64,000 nucleotides of DNA from Parapristionchus giblindavisi (Eukaryota; Nematoda; Chromadorea; Rhabditida; Diplogasteridae), in NCBI GenBank assembly GCA_943737045.1, contig CALSFV010000211.1, positions 1,644,501 to 1,708,500 on the forward strand, written 5' to 3'. The position numbers and the translations under genes were made by a program. Shown here in pieces: positions 33,811 to 46,300 of this stretch. The notes beneath the pieces are model-generated. The model made no database searches. It saw only the letters and a list, made by a program, of their open reading frames with translations, and was not told the origin of the DNA. Numbering within the stretch: position 1 is the first letter of the stretch; each line of letters begins with the position of its first letter.

Positions 33811-34295
33811 ATTTGTAAAAGTTCACTTCGGAAAAAAGGGTTAAATGCTCCGAGCTCACCTTCCCCCAATATAATTATATTGCCGTAATCGTTCGCTTTT
33901 CATCTTTGAATATTCCTATAATATTATTCTTTGCACATTCCAATTAACATTATTAATTTTACGTTTATAGTTAGACAATCCGATATTGATTGCGACGATT
34001 CAGTCATTTGTGACATTGTGTGGGGATTTAGGGTAAAATGAAGGGAAAAGGTTTGGGGGGTTGGTAAGATAGTCGACAAGGGTGTGTATGGGATGATTGT
34101 AGTAGGTGATTTCAGTACTAATTTCAAGTTTATCTTTGCAAGACCTTAAGTCGTATCTTTGAGAATGGTTTGCCTGCAAACGTGACGTCACAATCGTATC
34201 TGGAGGATGTTTCGTTCCGCCTACGCTTGTGACGTCAAGTCTGTGGCAATTGTTTGCCACCGTTAATCGATATCCATACTGATATTGATGTGCAG

Positions 34296-34532
34296 GCAAC
34301 ATTATCGATCCGGTGACGGGCAAACGCGTGATCTCGGGCACGTTCAGCGATGAGATGGAACTGAAGAAGAAACTGGTGGAGGAGATTGTGGACGAACCAT
34401 TCCAAGAGGTAATCGATCAATCGATATCAATAGATTACGGTAACTCGATCGTTGCAGGACGCGCTGCTGTTCGAGGAGCGACGCGCCCTCCCATCGAGAA
34501 GACTGACGGAAGCGCGCGAGAGTAGTGTTTGA
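34296..34532 (+). pseudogene. MRPS17 fragment (exons 4 and 5), mirror copy
   Basis: Plus-strand exon 4 (34296-34408) and exon 5 (34458-34532), the P3 mirror of 31826-32062. Open but lacking exons 1-3. Confidence 0.88.
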
Positions 34533-34726
34533 TATAAGAGGGAGTGACTGAGATATAAAGATTCCAATCGATATTGTTTTTATACAAATTGCCGGATTCC
34601 GTCTGTAGCATAATCGTGTTGAGCATACCTTACACCGTTTAAAAACCCTTTTCGTTCCAGCTGGAGGATATACTAATTGCCGGATACCGCGATCCGAATC
34701 CGGATTATAACCCTGTTTAAACATAC

Positions 34727-36941
34727 CTTGTACTTGTTCATCCCCTCCCACAGTATTCTGGTCCAAGCCATTTTTCTTCCAAAGCAAGACAAATGAGAGA
34801 CCATTGTATTCGAGAGAGTTTGTATGTTGAGCGGTCGTTCTTGCTTTGAAAGTCACGAGAACGCTGTGCTCCTCCTCCTCCTCTTCCCTTATTGTTCTTC
34901 TTGTTCTGTCTACTATTCATCCATTGGCTGATGGTCTCCAACTGCCGTCTGTCTCTCAGCACGAACGGAGGATTCTGATCAATCAATCAATAAATAGATA
35001 ATAATGTTGAATATATGCCTTAAGGGTCACACTTAGAGCTAATTTACTATTCGCTCTGACCACACTGTCTCGTAGACAAAGAAAGCGAGAGAGTGTAGCC
35101 AGAGTGGAGATTTCCAAATTATCTCAGGTTGAGCCTTTAGACTCAACATGTTCTGGAATGTTTTTTTTTCAGCGAAAAAAGTTAAACAAAGAAAACGATG
35201 TACGAATGAAACAAAGGGGACGTGAGACACGAACCTCACTGGTCGTCGGAGCCTCACTCCAATCGGCGATCAGCTTTGTCCATTCAAATGAGAAGGGATA
35301 CTTGACGGATAGATCACTCCAAAATGACGGACGACGATTCCACGGACGCGATAGATGACGGTCCTTTAATGATCTGTTTGAAAATTTGAGGAAAGAAATG
35401 AAAAACACAGCGAAAACTCTCCTCGTTTTACACACTCTCGTCTCTTTCTTTTCATTTCACATATTGCTTCCTGTATTCATTAACCAACGAAATGATGTAG
35501 CCGAGATAAAGACACCTCACAGCATTCTCATGACTTCCAAAGCAAGAACGACCGCTCAACATACAAACTCTCTCGAATACAATGGTCTCTCCTTTGTCTT
35601 GCTTTGGAAGAAAAATGGCTTGGACCAGAATACTGTGACCTTCAAGTAACGTTATTGATGCGATGTTACACTTGTCTTACGTACCTGCACCGTAACTCCC
35701 TAACGGCGACGGAGAAATCCACGCAACTTGTGCAGCAGGGCTGTTCGGAAAAAATATTTTCGGAAAATCGGAAAATCGGAAATTTCCGAAAATATTTTCG
35801 GAAAATTCGGAAAATCGGAAATTTCCGAAAATATTTTCGGAAAATTCGGAAAAATTTCGGAAAATTCGGAAAATTTCGGGAAAAATATTTTTTAAAGTTG
35901 TTATTGTTCTGAAGATATTCAAAACGATAATATTTAGCAACAAGTTTATTTTGAAACTCGAAATATAAAAATATAACAGCATCTTTGGAACTATTGAGTC
36001 AGTTTTGGTAGGTGTTAATTTTGGGAATGAGTAACTGCTCAATATTATCATGGTCGAGAGAGAGAATCTTCTTAGCAGAACTGAATTTCTTCTACTTCCA
36101 CAGATACAGGACAGCTATGATACTTATTGTTTTAACAAAAAAGAGGAAGGCGAGAGCGAATAGGGGAGAAAGCACAGCCGATTTCGTAATACCATTAGGT
36201 CAAGGGGTGCGAATCTGGATGGGAAAGAGCTGCCACTTATCAGGAATCATGGTTATTTCGAATACAGTATACTTTGGTCTGCATACTTACAAAACAATCT
36301 TAATGATAAAAGAGTTTATTACTGTTTTTATTTGTTTTTTAATGTATATTTTCATGAGAAAAATATTTTATTCAATTACTTTAAGTCACTAGAAATGTTT
36401 TTAAACTATATTTTCGTGAGAAAAAATATTTTATTCAATGACTTTTAGTCACTAGAAATTTTCCGAATTTTCCGAAAAATTTCCGGAAAATCGGAAAATC
36501 AAAATTTTCCGAAAAAGGTCGGAAAATCGGAAAATTCGGAAAATCGGAAAAACGGAAATCCCAGCCCTGTTGTGCAGTTTACGTGGAGACGTAAAGCACA
36601 TGTAACACCGCATTCAATGAATCAATATCGCTTGAATACCGTACCTCCTTCTCCTTGGCCTGTCGCACAGTCTCCAGTGTGCCCGCGAGCGAATCCACAG
36701 CGTCAAAGGGAAAGCAGGGAGTGGCGGCCTCAGAGTGTCCCGCGCATTCGTCACTAAAATCAATCAATAAATCAACCAATCGATACTACCGTAACCTGGG
36801 CGCTTACCGTAGTCCAGAGGCGCGTGCCGTCCGCAGCTGCAGGGCGACCCAGAGGTCGTTACCGTAACCCGAGGGCACGATCACATCAACGCCATTGAGC
36901 GTATCACGACCACTATTCCGGACAACAACAAGAAGAGGAAT
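34727..36941 (-). pseudogene. POP1 pseudogene copy G (exons 17-14, minus)
   Basis: P3 mirror of copy F: exon 17 34727-34974 (with CACAG MITE), 16 35235-35373, 15 36640-36753, 14 36808-36941. Same insertions and same truncation as copy F. Confidence 0.87.
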
Positions 36942-37178
36942 CTGAAATAGGCCAAAAAATTAAAAAGTAATTTTAAATTTAGAATCTTGAGTATCTTGAA
37001 ATTTGTATTAATAATTTATTTTACATTGTTAGCTCTGAACAGAGAAAGAGAAAAGGACCAAAGATGCAAAGACGAAGTGAAGAAGATACAGGGAAGGCAT
37101 GTTCATGTTTCAACATCAAACTTTAAGAGCAAAACATAATGAGAGACAAAACATAATGAACTTTAAGAGCAAACCGCT

Positions 37179-37443
37179 TCCGCGGCCTTTGTAGCCGCCA
37201 TCAACTTCCGTCTCTTCTTCCGATCCTTCTTCTTACGATTCAGCAGCTTGCGCTTGCGTTCTCTGTAATTATCGATCGCTTCCTACCGTAATCATCATAC
37301 CAAAGTTCTACCGTAATCCAAACACCGTATACCTGGAGACAAGCGCTTGCGGGAACATCTTCTTGAGCGAGATGGGCTTCTCCCTGGCCGCAGCGTCGGT
37401 CGACACAAGGTCCTTCCACATCTCGTTCTGCCATCTTCAGCAT
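37179..37443 (-). pseudogene. POP1 fragment (exons 21 and 20)
   Basis: Minus-strand exon 21 (about 37179-37256, basic) and exon 20 (37333-37443). Exon 20 is 34 bp shorter than at 16263-16407 and 21441-21585, a frame-shifting internal deletion. It continues into intron 19 sequence and then a solo end of the CAGGGCTG element at about 37652. Confidence 0.8.
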
Positions 37444-39394
37444 CTTTCGTTTCTACAAAGATCAATGATTTTTTTAATTTTTATTTTATCAACGTGCGTA
37501 TGCACATTGCGAGACACATAAATATGGCTGGTCGGAAAAGAATTTGGAATATAAAGGTGATTCACTCGCGAATGGGCCAGGATGGGATGATATTATCATC
37601 ATCATGATAATCTCAAGTGTGAAAGGAGGGACTGTCTTAGGATACTATGATCCAGGGCTGTTCGGAAAATAGTTTTCGGAAAATTTCGGAAAACGGAGAT
37701 TTTCCGAAAATATTTTTCGGAATATTCGGAAAATATGGAAAATTTCGGAAAAATCGAAATGTGCCTCAAAATATATAAATTTTTTGTGTTCAACCAAATT
37801 ATTGTTTCATTGAAGTCATGAAAATCACAAAATCAACAAAGAACAAGATCAAGAACATAATACAACAACAAATCATTAGAAGTCATACCAAGGATGGGAA
37901 TGTTAGTAGCAAGGAAGAGCAATTGAAGCAAATTACCGTATACTTGCATATTAAATATCATGAGTGGAATATCTCCCAAGCACCATAATCATCGAAAAAT
38001 CAACTTTCTTCTATTTTTCTTTAAAATTCGGAAAATTTTAAGAGTCCGGATCTGTAAGACTCGACCATTTCGGCCAGATTTCGGACATCGCGCCAAGAAT
38101 TTTGATTCAGCCCACACCACTTTATGGGTGTAGGGTACCTTGGGCCCTGATTACAAAATGGTACTCAAAGTAGCCCTGGCAGTGGAAAGCGGTGCGCCAG
38201 GTGGGCGCCAAGTTTGAAAACTCGATTTTCATATTTTTTCAACCTAACAAGCTAGAGACCAAATTTCTTCGGCATTGTGTTAGGCATGCCGAATGTGTAC
38301 ATGATCAATATGAAAATCGTTAATTTCGAAAAATTCATATTTTTTTACCATGACCATGGAAATCGATTTTTTCAAAAGTGAGCCGAATGCCGGGATTTCA
38401 GTTCTACTATGTTTACTCATCATGAAACTTCACATTGTCATTGTCATTTGCTAATTGTCGCAGCATTCGAGTCGAAAAACTGCAATATTTCAGAAATTTT
38501 CCGTGAAAGTAGGCACTCAAATTGATTTTTTTGAATTTTCGATAATTTTATTGTTGATCGTTGTCCCAATTTATGCAACAGTTTATTTCGCAAATTAAGT
38601 CTACAAAAGCTCAAAAAACTTAGGGAGAGATTGGAGGATGGCGGCAGTTCATATCTTAGATCATGTTGATCTTTGATCTTACTTAGTCTACATATGAAGA
38701 CCTGCACTCCCATCCCTCTTCTCCAACCCCAATTCCTACCACCCACTTTCCCGATTCTCTTATTCACTTATTTATTCTTCGTTTCAAATGTTGTCACATC
38801 TTTATTGGATGTATGATAAATAAAATAAAATAAATATTCAGAACATTTAATGAGTGAATATGTGCCTCTTTGAAGGTAAAATATTCATGGAACAGGTTCG
38901 GTTGCATCGTCACTCGAGCCTTCGTCTACAGCGGGATTGGGTGAAGAGGAATCAGGAAAGATCAAAGATCAAACCACATAAACATGCGATCAAACCACAT
39001 AAACAGATCAAACCACATAAACATGCGTTCGCGCGAGAAATGATAAATGATAGATCTAAGCGATTTCGATTGAATTGACTGTTTCATAATTTTGTTGTAG
39101 TGAAATAGATTAGATTTGAATTGTACCCTCTGATTGCATATTTCGCGAATACACGAAAGGTGAAATGAACCATCTACCTCACAAGGGAACCACTTAACCA
39201 TACCCCCATTTTTCCCTAATTTTGATTTCTTGACGCGAATCTTCATGGAATAAGGATTCCGAAAAGGTAGGTCAAAAGAATCACATTCGCGTTTTAAGCC
39301 CATTTTTCGGCTTCTGAAAAAAGCGCTAGATTTGCATCTCACCCCCCTCTTTCTTGAAGCAGAATAGACTCTCGGAAGGAATTTTAGGGAGACA

Positions 39395-39470
39395 GCTTGT
39401 CAAGTGGTGTAGTGGTCTGGAGCGCATGCGCTCACTCCGTCTTTTGGTTGTTCAATTCATCTATGCAAGC
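39395..39470 (+). pseudogene. Degenerate tRNA-like sequence
   Basis: Acceptor-like GCTTGT/GCAAGC, an A-box-like TGGTGTAGTGGTC, a perfect GAGCGC/GCGCTC helix in the anticodon-arm region and a weak B-box GTTCAATTC. The anticodon stem geometry is wrong for a working tRNA. A tRNA-derived SINE head is an alternative. Confidence 0.4.
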
Positions 39471-39893
39471 AAATATTTTTTGCTACTTTTTCTATGGATG
39501 GTAAAAACGATATTTTTAATTTGAAAATTATTCTTTAATCGAAACAATAACCCAATAAACTTGAATTAGGAATACAACTGATTACATTATAAAATTACAT
39601 TACAAAATGATTAAAAAATTGCCCAACGTTATACTCTCCTTCGCTTTGTATCCAAAATACACTGGCGCTTCGTGTTTGCTGGTTTCATTTCCAATGGCGT
39701 TTATAAGGGTGGTTTCATGTCCCAGAAGCCTTCACCCCTTCTCACCCCAAAGCAAGTAATGTTCACAGTTTCCATAATTGTTTTCATAGTTGAAGTTTAT
39801 TGGATTATTGTTTCGGTTAAAGAAAAATTTCAAAATTAAAAATCTCGTTTTTACGATCCATAGAAAAAAACAGCAAAAATATTTGCTTGTCAG
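39467..39893. mobile_element. Foldback element with 105-bp inverted arms
   Basis: Left arm from about 39467 (AAGCAAATATTTTTTGCTAC) and right arm to about 39888 are inverted copies over roughly 105 bp, including TTTCTATGGAT and CGAAACAATAA. About 210 bp lies between. No coding frame and no clear target duplication. Confidence 0.65.
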
Positions 39894-40339
39894 TGTCAAT
39901 AATGATCTTCTAGCTTTGGTATTTCAAAACTTAAATATATATATATATATATTTATTTACCAAAAAAGTAGACCATCAAGTCTATTTCAATGAAAATGAT
40001 AAGTATCCTTTAAGTTTTGAAAGTTTTTCATGAGAAAAATACTGAAGATTACTGTAGGGAACCGGATAACTATCCGTAGTGTAGGAGTTGGGAGAAGGCG
40101 CCTAAAACACACTCTACTCTACACGATATTATTTTGAATAGTTTTATTTAATTAAATTAACTTTTATTGGCTTTTGATGTTATAATATTGCTAATACATT
40201 GTCGCAATATCAACCTAGCTGGTTTGCGTCTTGTATGCGATGACTCGTAACTGTTAACTTGTTTGTTTCGCTTGCCTTTGCCGAAAGAAATTATTGTAAT
40301 TTTCGCGGCATTATTTCTCGCCAATTTAAGGCGACTACT

Positions 40340-43300
40340 ATGGCCGCGGAGATTGGTACTCGTCTTCCCTGGGTGGAAAAGTATCGTCCTCAGGCGCTCT
40401 CGGATGTCTGCTCTCATGAGGAAATCGTCAAAACTCGTAAGTTCGCTTAAATCTCCGCTTATGTTTGCGCTTTTCTCTTTCTTATTTCTTAAGCTATTTC
40501 TTGTTATTAAAATGATTCCTATTTCTTTTATTACTATTATGTATGTTGGGTCCCGCCGTGTAGACCGCGTTACACTTCAATTATGTAGTCATTTCATGAA
40601 TATTTTTATTAAGCGATGATTTGATGAATTGGCAGTGACTAATTCACGCGGTAAAATAGGTTTGAAGAAGAGATTTTTGGCCACTATATTGGCCTCGAAT
40701 TCCTATTACTTTTTTGATTGTGGTGCTATAGCTATATTATAGGAAGAAATTCACTTATAGCTGAATTATTGCTCTATATGAATAGATGAATTAATATTTG
40801 ATATCTTCACAGTGAACCGATGGATCGAGACTAATCAACTGCCGCATATGCTCTTCTATGGCCCTCCGGGAACTGGTTAGCACACTTTAATTTACACTCC
40901 AGTAATTGAAAAAATTAAATGATGAACCCTCGGCCTAACGAACTCTTGATAAATGTAATTGCAATGGAATGAAATAAATGAGGATGAGAATCTATTCAGG
41001 CAAAACTACGTCAATTCTGGCCGTCGCTCGCTCACTCTTCTCGGAGAAGCAAAGGAACTCAATGGTACGTACGTAGGCCAGTGATGGTCTGTGAAGAATA
41101 TCTCAAATCCTTTAAAGACACACCCCAGGATAATTTTACTCGCCGCATTGGCAATACTCTCACAGAGAAAGAAAGCGAGAGAGTGTGGCCAGAGCGGATT
41201 GTTTTAAATAAGCTTGGGGTGTCCCTTTAAGTACGTGTGAGTACTCAAATTCCGTAACAAGAACGCTCGTGGGCACTTTAAGATAGTGGACCAATTGCTG
41301 AAAATTGTTTATTTTTATGTTTCAATCATACATTTTCATACCCTCACCGCGTGACCCACTATATACGGCTCATTTTTGGAATCTACCCACTATATAAAGC
41401 TCATTTTTATGTGAAACATAACAAGCGAAAAATAACGATTTTTCTAAATGGACCCACTATATTTCGAAAATCGACTCACTATATATAACAATCCGGTGAG
41501 GGCTCCGAAAATGCATGGTTTCAATAGTACTTTTTTAAATTTTAAAATTTAATTATGCATTCAGGTTCTCGAGTTGAACGCGTCCGATGATCGTGGTATC
41601 AATGTGGTCAGGGATGAGATCGTGACGTTCGCCCAGACCAAGGGACTCCACTCATTCGGAGGAACCGCTGCCAATAACGACTCCAAGGTATGGATGGTTG
41701 GCTTATAGTTACCCTGTAGTTACCTTATAGTTACTTTGTAGTTTCCTCATACACTCTTATTCAACTCACAGTTTCGGAACTATAAACTGGCCCGATTTCG
41801 CTGAAATTGCTCAGTTTTTGCTTTTTCCCACTCTCCGTTGCCGAAATATGTTATAAATTGACCCATACGTGGGCACCACTGCCGCTAGCGGCAATATACC
41901 CCCGATTTTTGGCACCCGACCCCCCGATTTTCCAAAAAAATCACTCAAAATAACGTATAATTACTCCATTTTTTGCTTCCCACCCCCCGATTTTTGAGTC
42001 CGACCCCCCGATTTTCATTTCCAACGGCAATGCCCGCCCACGTATGAATTGACCCGTTTTTTATGCGCCAACCAATTTATAAACGTGCTCGAAATGTATG
42101 GCTTCCTCTCGCATAATTACAATATTTATTTTTAGACTAACGTCAAATTGGTCATTCTTGACGAGGCCGACGCCATGACTAAGGATGCGCAGAATGCACT
42201 CAGACGGTAATTTAATAATAATAATAATAATAATATAGTCATGCAATATACAATGAAACGCGTGGTGATAAAAGAGGATTTATTCATTTGTTTATTTTTT
42301 TAAATGTGTGCTTATAATCATAAGTCGAATAGTTAGGCTATCGGATTTTAAAATGCGGTCAGGTTTTTCAATTTTATGCAAATTTGGCTCAAAATGCGGT
42401 CATGTTTTTTTGATTTTTGTGAAATTTTGGCTCAAAATGCGGTCAGGTTTATCGATTTTTGGGAAATTTTGGCTCAAAATGCGGTCAGGCTTGGTACTTT
42501 GTAACATACTTTTCGACCTATGCTTATAATTAATAATAATAATTAGTAATAATAATAATAATCATAATAATAATATAATTGCAGTATCATCGAGAAGTAC
42601 ACGGAGAACGTTCGGTTCTGCATCATCTGCAACTACCTCTCCAATATCATCCCGGCCATCCAGTCCAGATGTACTCGGTTCCGATTCGCGCCCCTCAATC
42701 CTGAATTGGTACTTGTTTATTTGTTTATTTTATTTATTTATTTATTTATTCGACTTATTTATCGTTCTATCAGTAAACTCATACAACAATTGTGACAAAA
42801 GTGTGATTTCCCGCATGATTTTGGCTATTTGAAGGGTCCCAAAATCAGAGAGATTCAAGGCCCAAGGGATTTCGGCATTTTTCCTGAAACGCACCCTTTA
42901 TTCATTATTTTGGCATAATGTGACGATTTGATAGTATCGTTGTGGGGGGGGGGGGGGGGAGTTAGTTATGAATTGTTTCGGCATTGTTTTGATTCTTTAG
43001 TAAATGCTTGTTGAAACCTCGAATCAACTGCATGACATGATGACTCGTTGATATATTTTTATTTTTATTTTTTTAAATTCTTATGCTTATTCTTTATTCC
43101 ATCATAGTATGCGTAACAAGAAATGCTGTATTCATAAAGGCGATCATACACTTTCGTAGGATTGTTTTATAGAATGGATCGATTTAGAAAAATCATATAT
43201 TCTCTTTAATGGAGCGTTGCCTCACTCAATGGTCTCTTCATTGTACACACTATTTCTCTGCTCTCACAACAACGAGAGAGTATTGCGCGTCGAAGAGACC

Positions 43301-46300
43301 ATTGGGAGAGGTTACGCTCCCTTGTAAATTGTAAGGTTTCGCTTGTAAAATTAGCCGTATATAGTGAGTCGATCCTGAAAATAAGCCATACGCCAAAGAA
43401 GTAGGTTGATTCTCATGTGGTGTTAAAATCTTGTAAAAGTAGAAAAAAGTAGTGTTAATTTCTGATTGTAAAAGTAGTTGGAAAAGTAGTATGCCTTCGT
43501 AATTGACAAACTTTTACAGCAAAAATCCCATTACGCGAGTGTTGGATTACTACTTTTCCAACTACTTTTACAATCAAAAAATTAACACTACTTTTACACT
43601 TTTCCATCTACTTTTACAAGATTTTAACACCGCATCACATTGTGAGGGTATGAAAATGTATGAAACACCCTTTTTTATTCATCATTGTGGCATCATGTGA
43701 CGATTTGTTAGTGTCATTGTGGGAATTAGGAATCGATTGTTTCGGGATTGTGCTGTATCATTTGTGAATGCTTGTTGAAACCTTGAATCAACTGCATGAT
43801 GACACTATACGTAGATTATCGAATTTGCATTCATAAAGGCGATAATTTGACAAAACCCATGGTCACAATAACTGCTACGCTACCTGCCAAAATTTGTCCA
43901 TTGTCAAGATTATTGATTTATCGATCGATGCATCTCAGGATTATTGATTTACCGATTGATGCATCTCAGGATCATTGATTTATCGATTGAATGCATCTCA
44001 AGATTATTGATTTATCGATTGATGAATCTCTTGATTATTGATTTATCGATTGATGAATCTCAGGTTCGGCCTCGAATCGATTTCGTCGCCGAGAAGGAGT
44101 CGGTGGAGGTGACGACGGATGGCAAGGAAGCGTTGCTCGCCCTGAGTGGAGGCGACATGCGGCGTGTGCTCAATGTGCTGCAGGTAATTCATTTTATTTA
44201 ATTAAATTTAAACATACATTGCCATACCCTCGCAGTGCGAGGATTGACCCACTTTATAATGCTCATTTTAGGTCACTTGATAAAAAAGGGAGGCTAAAAA
44301 TGACGATTTTTAAGCGAAAATAACGAATTCTGTGAATCAACCCACCCTATTTCGAGAATTGACCCACTATATAAAATTAAACGGCGAGGGTACCGAAAAT
44401 GTATGAATTTAAATAAAATATACCCATAGATCGAAAAGTATGTTACAAAGCACCAAGCCTGACCGCATTTTGAGCCAAAATTTCCCAAAAAATCGTAAAA
44501 CCTGACCGCATTTTGAGCCAAATTTTCACAAAAATCGAAAAACCTGACCGCATTTTGAGCCAATTTTGCCAAAAATCGAAAAACCTGACCGCATTTTGAA
44601 AACCGATAACCTAGCTATTCGACCTATGAATATAGAAAAATCAGTTCGTGATAAGGGTGGGCTTGGCTCCGAACGGCTTCGTGAATTTTGCAAACATAAT
44701 AGTGTGCTGGAGATGTTGCTCCTATTCGTATATCGTAATCTTGTAACCCACATGGTTCGTTCACCAATAGCCAACCGTACCCTGGATATTAAACCGTAAC
44801 CCGCGAGTGTTCTGGCAGCTAAAAGTGATATAACTCTTGTCAGTCTTGAGATGATTCTGATTGTGAGAATATTTATTTATTTATTTATTTATCGTACACC
44901 ACAAGGGTGTTTCAACAAGTATACAAAGTGTTCGAGTGCAAGGAAAATATATATTTGCAATGAAATGTCATAAATGAAGATCCACATCATTGCCAACATC
45001 TTGACAAGCACGAGGTCATTATTCAAACAATATATTCGTGCATGTTCAGGCGGCGTCGATGGCTTTTGGCAAGGTGGACGCGGACGCGGTGTACGCGTGC
45101 GTCGGACAGCCGACGCCGAAGGAGATGGAGGGTCTGCTGCGCATTCTGCTCAACGACAACTTTGCCACCGCATGCAAGAGTCAGTTTTTGAGCACTTATA
45201 CTTTATATCATACACATACGTGGGCAACCTTTGCATAGGTCGAATAGCTAGGTTTTCGGTTTTCAAAATGCGGTCAGGTTTTTCGATTTTTGGCAAATAT
45301 GGCTCAAAATGCGGTCAGGTTTTTCCATTTTTGTGAAATTTTGGCTCAAAATGCGGTCAGATTTTACGATTTTTTGGGAAATTTTGGCTCAAAATGCGGT
45401 CAGGCTTGGTGCTTTGTAACATACTTTTCGACCTATGAACCTTTGCCGCTAGAAATTAAAATCGGGTGGGTCGGACGCAAAAATCGAGCGGGTAGGACAC
45501 AAAAATTTCAACTTCGAATGAATTTTGCCTAAATCTTTTCCATGTTTGAGTGAATGAGGGCTAAATCGGAGGGGTTGGGTGCCAAAATCGGGTGGGTATT
45601 GTCGCTAGCGCAATGCCGCCAACGTATGATCATACATTTTCGATACCCTCGCCGCTATTTTTACATGGTTGCTCAATTTTCGAAACATGGTGGGTTGATT
45701 TAGAAAAGGGTGTGAAAATGTATGCTTTATTATATTGTACGGTAGTTGATGCGGACCCTTACTTGCTGTAGGTTTGGTCGGAACAATACAAAAATTACAT
45801 TGATGAGGTGGTGCTAGGTCATGAAGAGAAATGAAACGAAAAAGAGGCGAGATAGTGTGTAAAACGAGGAGAGTTTTCGCTGAAATTTTGACTCAAAATC
45901 CGGTCAGGCTTGGTACTTTGTAACATACTTTTCGACCTATGTACTCTTGCAGAAGTAGAGAAGGACTTTATCGGCAAGGGCTACGCGTTGGCCGATGTGA
46001 TCACACGTCTGCACGATGATGTCTACCGTATGCACGTCCCGAATGATGTATGATTGAAATATTGATTGATTGATTGAATTATTGATTGATTTCTATAACA
46101 AATGAAGCATGGTAGGTAATATTGATTATCCACTTCGAATGAATCTTTATGTCTACTAATATATATAATATTGATTATATGGGATTCTGTGATTTATTAT
46201 TATTATTATTATTATAGGTGACAGCAGGATTGGTGATTGCGATGGCGAACACTGAACAGAGATTGGCAGTCGGATGCTCGGACAGAATTCAGGTAGTATA

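Larger units (their letters stand above)
33811..37070 (-). repeat. Palindrome P3, right arm
   Basis: Inverted mirror of 29288-32547, including the hAT-like element (35736-36569) and both CACAG MITEs (34749-34868, 35518-35637). Small differences exist, for example in the A-rich run near 30020 against its mirror near 36330. Confidence 0.9.
37444..40339. other. Gap between the pseudogene cluster and RFC5
   Basis: No gene seen. Contents: intron 19-like POP1 sequence to about 37620; a CAGGGCTG element end (37652-37770); unclassified AT-rich sequence (37770-38800); a 20-bp tandem repeat ATCAAACCACATAAACATGC (38968-39030); a degenerate tRNA-like sequence (39395-39470); a foldback element (39467-39893); and a short GATAAG-containing repeat (about 39965-40060) related to 52860-52960. 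Confidence 0.6.
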
